From: Taenia hydatigena
Taxonomy: Eukaryota; Platyhelminthes; Cestoda; Cyclophyllidea; Taeniidae
Direction of reading: 5' to 3'
Length of the DNA stretch: 64,000 bases
Assembly: GCA_036345935.2 (NCBI GenBank)
Contig: JADWOT020000008.1
Location: 13,017,733-13,081,732 of the forward strand
Under the pieces are notes generated by a model that saw only the letters and a program-made list of their open reading frames with translations, ran no database searches and was not told the DNA's origin. Position 1 is the first letter of the stretch. The number at the start of each line of letters is the position of its first letter. The position numbers and the translations under genes were made by a program. Of the stretch, positions 58,801-64,000 are shown piece after piece.

Positions 58801-61800
58801 GTGTCATGTGTGCAGTGGTATGTCACATGCCTATTACGATGCGGAAACGCAGACCCATGTACGGAGTTTCTGCACTCAAAGCACTGCCTGAATTCCTAAG
58901 CAATAGTTCCAACCTGACCAACTCAAATATTTGTATCAATCAGTCTGTGCATGTGTACAGACGGTAACAGATGGTAACCCAGGTAACTCAGCATCCATAT
59001 GTGCCACGAAGTCAGGCCAGTTGTATCCACGTCCATATACTGCTATAGCAACTGCAATTGGTGGCAGCTTTGATAAAGTACTTACGCCACTTTACGGTAT
59101 GGGAGATAAGAATCTGTCGGTAAAACGATGTAACGATTCCTCCATTGCGCCTCAAACAGGAACTGAAAAGTCCAGCAGTAAAAATAAACACAATAGACCA
59201 TTCAACGGAAGCCAGATAAAAGCTTGCTGTTAATCGGAACTTGGGACTTCACTTTTTCCCCAGACCTCTGAAAAAGTAAAATGAATCAATGTTTAAGTTT
59301 GATTTCTGTTTAGCAAGTTTGAAAAGACGGTATTATTGTATTTGTCGCCATCCGATCCCCTCAATGGCACCAGGTGCGAGAATACCTCCAATCACCCTTA
59401 ATAGTTTGACTTGATCAAAACAAGTAATCGAGCTAATTGCCTACACATTAAGGCAAAGAGTTTAGCATTTATCCTCCACATTGTGAAATTTTTGTAAAGA
59501 AATTAGTGCAGAGGTTATGAACGAAAAATTAAATCGACGGTCTCAACACAAAGGTCAAATTTTCTAAGAAAAATTAATGCGTTAAAATGAATCGAAACTG
59601 CCTTCTTGTAGGGACTTCCAATCGCTCACAACACGCAGCACCTAGTGCCAATCTTGTACTTTATTCAGGTAACAAAGTGCCAAGAGGAAAAGGTGGCGGG
59701 ATTTCTAAGCATTAGTGCATCGTGTGAGCATAATAGGGCAAAAATTAGGCGCAATTTGGACTCTTACTCGATACTTCATTTCCAACATTAGCAAGAAAAT
59801 ATTGTGTTAATGAATCGCAGTTTGAAATACAATGGTACCCATAAATCGCTTGAGTACTGGGTGCAACTCTACTTTACGAGATATATGCTTCCTTCTAAAA
59901 ATGTTTTGAAGAGATTTTATGTTAAACCAAAGAATAAGCCTCTAAGCGGTGGCATATGGATGACTGCATTCGCATCCTCAAATCGAATCCCCTAAGGGTC
60001 AAAGTGTGTAGCGCTAGGTGCATTTAATTACAATCTAATTGCAGGTGTCTTCCCAAGAAGGACCCAAGAACACTTTCAAAAAATGCTCTTTAGTCATTCT
60101 TGTCAGAAATTCTCATGGAATTTGCAGAATTTAACGTTTTGACTCAGAAAATACTCGACCACAAGACAGTTAACATGAGATCTTGGAGAATGTGACGTAA
60201 ATGAAGCAAAACGAAGTCTGCCAGTGGAAATAAAGGACATACTTAACGCTTAGAGTGGTAATGTAGGAAAACCACACAAGCTAAAAATTGAGACAAAATA
60301 TCTAAATTTGGCCTGCCCTAAGTAAAAACAAAAGAATTCTGCAATGCCTACTGAAAAGCAAAATAAGGATTAGCAATACATCGATGAAATACTCAGTATT
60401 CATAGTTACTAACGATACATCAGATGAACACACCTGGTGCTGAAATGCATCCTTTCAATGCACCAATTCAGCCATCCGTTGCAATGAGACGGAGATGAAT
60501 GCGATCGTCCCGAAATATGCTTCACTGTTCGGTGCCCGAAGCCGATTAACGGAAGAGGAGTTCGGTCCTCTACAGGTGAATCAGTTCAGTCAGTATGGCA
60601 ATGTGGTCACATACAGATGCTACGAGTCCTACTTTTATCCGGACCGTAGTTTCGAGAAGTACGTCGAATGTGACCTCAAGGCTGGGCACAGCAATGTTGG
60701 CAAATGGCGAGGGTACGGTGGGACACTGCTACCTCTACCCAATTCCTGCCGGCGTGAGTTTACAAGCTCTTATCCAGCACTCCAAAAGTTTGGGTGATTT
60801 TGGCATAGGATGCCATACACGATTATTGCAGCCGATGGTAGCTTTTGAAATACATGCGATTGTGCGTCAGTCGGTTGGTGCAGAGCCCGTTGGTTTGATC
60901 CTTTCTATTCTTTTATTGTAGCATTTTATAGGACCGAATTCTACCATTAAAGGTAAAATTGTTAAGATTAAATAGCGAAAAATATGAATGCTAAGCCCGT
61001 TTTATCACAAAGTCCTCGACAATAATAAGACACTTTTCTTGCCTCTATTTATAAAGAAAATTATGTGCAGTAGATGATTCAAATTGGAGTCAGAACTAAA
61101 ACACTATTTTCAAAAATAGCAGTGAAGTGCAAATTTATCAATAAAATGAAGAGCTACGCATCTCACGGGTTACGTTTATTTGCAGCGGTCACATGTATGT
61201 ACGAGGAGGTGCTAGTGAAGAAGGATTACAACATAGAGCCCAACTTCACCATTCAATTTGCGAATGGGACCATGGAAACAAGGAGCAAACTAAAGCCAGT
61301 GCCCTACCCTTATATGACAACAATTCGGTACCTATGCAAGGAGGGCTACGAGACCGTAACCAAAAAGCCGGATCAAAACATCAGCTGTGGTTCGATTGGG
61401 CGGTGGAGGCCGCAGATTTACGGTTGCATAGGTGAGCGCACAGCTTAATGCTCTAAAACAGTGCCAACATCTTTTGGAGGTAGCTCTTGCAGTTAATTTG
61501 CGTTGAGCAGTTTCCAAACCTATATAGTAGCTCTCTCCGTCAAATCTGCTTGTCCAGGCAACGAGGTGAGTAGTAAATGAATAGGCAACGTGAGCGTTTT
61601 TTAACTAAATATTGTAGCTTCTCAAATCTCTACTGACACCGTAACATTATTGCGGGTGTGTTCTCTTGCCTAACCACAGTTGCAAGTCATGGAGACTAAA
61701 ACGTGACCTCCTTCTCCTCTGAACGCCATCTCTGCAGTTCTACACATCTCTGTCAAATTGAATTCACATCCAAGAGCAAAGGTCGCGGATGGCATCAAGG

Positions 61801-62797
61801 GTGAATACTACCTTAAATTGCTAGTATATATTGCAGATCTCGCTAAGGCGTCAAAGTGCCGCATTCTCAAAAGGGTACACTATATCAGAGAGGAATTTAT
61901 TGAGGAAATGGTATTAAGGCCTGGACGGAGTTCCACAACAAGCACAGCCTGCAGGCAAATCCCAATTCGTAGCACAATAATCCAAGCCATCATTGAAAAA
62001 AGAGGAAGTTTGGCACTTGGGCTGTAAAAAATTGCTTCGTTTAAGGGCATCCAACGTACTATAAGCCCATAATAATGCAATTTCTTTGCCTATTAGCGTG
62101 CATAACGTGAATTTGGGCATTCTCAAAAAGCAAACGGTGATTTTGACCATCCTCTTGGGATACTCTGTGGATCCGGTCACTCGCAGTTGATGTTTCTCTC
62201 CTGTAGTAGCACCTGCGTTTTATAGCGTTTGTGCGTACATCCGCACTCCCCTTCCCGTGTTGATAATGCCGCACTCCACACCCCCTAAAGCATCACAAAG
62301 AATGTCTACATGAAAGAACAATTGATTGTTGCTAGACAGAAGTTGCCACCATGACAACAAAGTGGGAATGAAAAAGCTTGGGAATGAAGACCCTTGGTAG
62401 ATGAGTAGAGAATTAATAACTTCCAACTTACGTTAATTTAAAACGTAAGTGAAGCTAAAGTCTTGTTTGACAGAAATGCCAAAAGTCGATGCGGGCAATT
62501 ATACATTAGAAAAGTATTTTCTTCATTCGAATTATCGTAGCGGTGGACAAGAACATGACCACAAGTTCCACAGGTCGCTATGTTCCACCGGCAATAGAGG
62601 CTCCCTCGGCTAGCCAACTAGGAGCCGTTGTCATTGGCATCATCGTCATCTTCCTGGTGTCTCTGTTGCTGCTCGACCTGACCACTCTGCATCGTGACAT
62701 TCGGTGGTTCATCAATAACATTCGTCTGCAAAAGAGGCTGTGGCTGGCTAAGAGACGTCTGCGAAGGGCAAAAAGGGAGGCCGAAGATAAACAATAG
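55819..62797 (+). CDS. type I membrane protein: signal peptide, C-type lectin domain, four sushi-like modules, TM
   Basis: The exons are 55819-55867, 56411-56680, 57398-57661, 57943-58224, 58587-58817, 60472-60753, 61186-61431 and 62541-62797. Every intron is GT-AG and phase 1, giving 626 residues. The first exon is the signal peptide (MDAFLLFAFALLCVFQ). Exons 2-3 form a C-type lectin domain (FPCVDSTWAYV, KCYKLF, AIENC, WSGGVGDGNCLTA, ICEHK). No EPN or QPD motif precedes the fourth cysteine, so classic calcium-dependent sugar binding is doubtful. Exons 4-7 each encode a cysteine-framed CCP/sushi-like unit; the module in exon 5 has six cysteines. Exon 8 gives a short stalk, a TM helix at about residues 569-591 (GAVVIGIIVIFLVSLLLLD) and a strongly basic tail of about 35 residues. 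The architecture resembles selectins without the EGF module. Likely role: cell-surface recognition or adhesion. Further alternative exons in the 1.65-kb intron 5 cannot be excluded. Confidence 0.85.
58458..58586. mobile_element. 129-bp hairpin element (MITE-like) ending at a splice acceptor
   Basis: The ends are a perfect 14-bp inverted pair (CTGTGGAGCAAGGG at 58458-58471, CCCTTGCTCCACAG at 58573-58586). Farther in, an imperfect pair AGTGGTAAGG / CCTTAACCACT extends the terminal repeats to about 40 bp. The right end finishes exactly at the AG acceptor of exon 5 of the lectin/sushi gene. No transposase is present. No other copy was seen in the window. Confidence 0.5.
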
Positions 62798-64000
62798 ATG
62801 TGACACTCAAGTTCAAAATTGCACATGGTCGTCAAAAAACTTATTTATGATTCCCCTTCGCTCCCGTAACCGACTATGCGAGTTGTCGACTTCGTGACAA
62901 TTCTGCTGCATTCTTCGTCACCTTAATAACATCTACTAATTGCTTTTAAATACACGCATGTAAAAGCTCAGCATACTGCGTCAATAGCCTTAAATGAATG
63001 GTAAGTCTTTTGATGGACAAATAGTTACAAGTTTTAGTGTCTCGCCGACTGAACAGCCAATGATTTCTTTGTCATTCGACATAAAAATTAATGCGACATC
63101 CTGCAAAACGTTGTATCCACGTTTTGAACTTCCGTATGAAACCAATCAGATGTCCACCTTATACTGACTAGCACACTACCCAGCAGTTGGCACTAAAGTC
63201 ATTGTGATAGGCCTAGGGAAGCGGTGATTCCTGGACTGCGGTTGAAGCATTGTTGTCGTATTTCCACCCTATGAGGCTGCACAATATTGAAAAAAAGAGG
63301 TTTTATTTGGCTAGCCAGTAGTAACAGTAGAGTCCTCGCGACGGCGTGAGTGTACAGGCATATGCACGGATTGAATGCCTCAGAAGGACGAACGGTCGCC
63401 CTCCTCCTGCTGGTCACCACTATTATCCATATTTCCAAGTGTGTTCTAATGCTGTAGTCCATGCGACGTTGTGGATTTCTTGATTCACTCCTGAATCAAA
63501 TGGATGGGCAAATGAAATCAAATCATCTGATGATTGTGAAGAAGTAACGGGGTCTTCACAGCTACCTGTAGGGCTTAATTTGTAATGGAGTGAGGCTTTT
63601 AGCCACAAGGGTTTTGGGTAAAGGAAAAGACGAACGAATAAGCGGCGCGTTTGGCGTATTGTTTAACACATCCCCGAACAGACGATTAACATTCACTTGG
63701 TAGCATTTGAATGTTTTAGATCAATTTGAATCTACTAAATAACTGCTGGATATTATTTTAGAATCCAAAATCATAAAAATATAATCTAATAGCAAAAGCG
63801 GGAGGACATTTAGTAATGAAATTCTAAAATCAGGGAGCTAGGCGCGAGGAAAACATCCACATTCCAATGAATGAGTTGAATGAGTTTTAACGGATAGGAG
63901 TTAAAGGGCTTCATGACAGAAAATTTCCTTATGTGGGCACATCAATTTGACCTCTCAGATGACCCGATCCGCATTCTGCAAGGCACGGGAACCGGATAAA
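62798..64000. other. 3' flank of the lectin/sushi gene, no gene seen
   Basis: Only short open frames are present (for example 63199-63462, minus), and none resembles a known family. No canonical AATAAA close to the stop was found. The window may end before the next gene. Confidence 0.5.

Noticed and set aside
58931..59233. 100-codon ORF in intron 5, and a possible symmetric 39-nt mini-exon at its start
   Set aside because: The acceptor and donor phases would fit, but the product matches no domain, and skipping it leaves a perfectly phased gene. It is kept only as a possibility for RNA-seq.

Overview
This is eukaryotic (metazoan) DNA. Genes are split by GT-AG introns, the strongest gene has eight exons all joined in phase 1, and the families seen are animal ones: a BK-channel beta-subunit-like membrane protein, a C-type lectin/sushi receptor, an ankyrin-repeat protein and PP1-type phosphatases. 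I suspect an invertebrate, perhaps a flatworm, but nothing in the window proves the lineage. No bacterial operons, CRISPR arrays or rRNA are visible. A run of exactly 100 N (27613-27712) shows that this is a draft scaffold.

Most of the window is one nested set of very young inverted duplications. A 15.0-kb arm (5732-20739) recurs inverted at 35908-50919 with scattered substitutions and almost no indels. Inside the left copy, a 6.5-kb block (11415-17940) is folded back as 21087-27612 with no difference that I could find, around a 3.1-kb spacer. A further 3.9-kb copy of the left fold-back fills 1-3881. I use block letters in left-arm coordinates: a 5732-11414, b 11415-15254, c 15255-17940, d 17941-19891, e 19892-20739, f 20740-21086. 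The window then reads: c f' e' | unique | a b c d e f c' b' | gap | unique | e' d' c' b' a' | unique. A prime means inverted.

Genes touched by the duplications: the right arm holds the second exon of a complete two-exon KCNMB/TipE-like channel auxiliary subunit (exon 1 at 52815-53249, exon 2 at 42031-42420, minus strand). The outer duplication edge lies in its 10.4-kb intron, so the left and middle blocks carry orphan second exons. Spacer d-e-f is a PP1-like phosphatase pseudogene with frameshifts and lost metal ligands. It is present in three truncated or complete copies, and two duplication breakpoints cut through it. Older relics of both families, a second KCNMB-like TM2 exon and two further PPP fragments, lie in the same interval. 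The locus was therefore reshuffling these two families before the recent duplications.

Unique regions: 3882-5731 has no recognisable gene. 27713-30096 has several diverged copies of a dispersed repeat. 30097-33878 is a multi-exon ankyrin gene on the plus strand. 34965-35585 is an antisense PPP relic. 52815-53249 is exon 1 of the channel subunit. 54789-55119 is a 331-bp CCA array. 55819-62797 is a complete type I membrane protein (signal peptide, C-type lectin domain, four sushi-like modules, TM, basic tail). 62798-64000 shows nothing identifiable.
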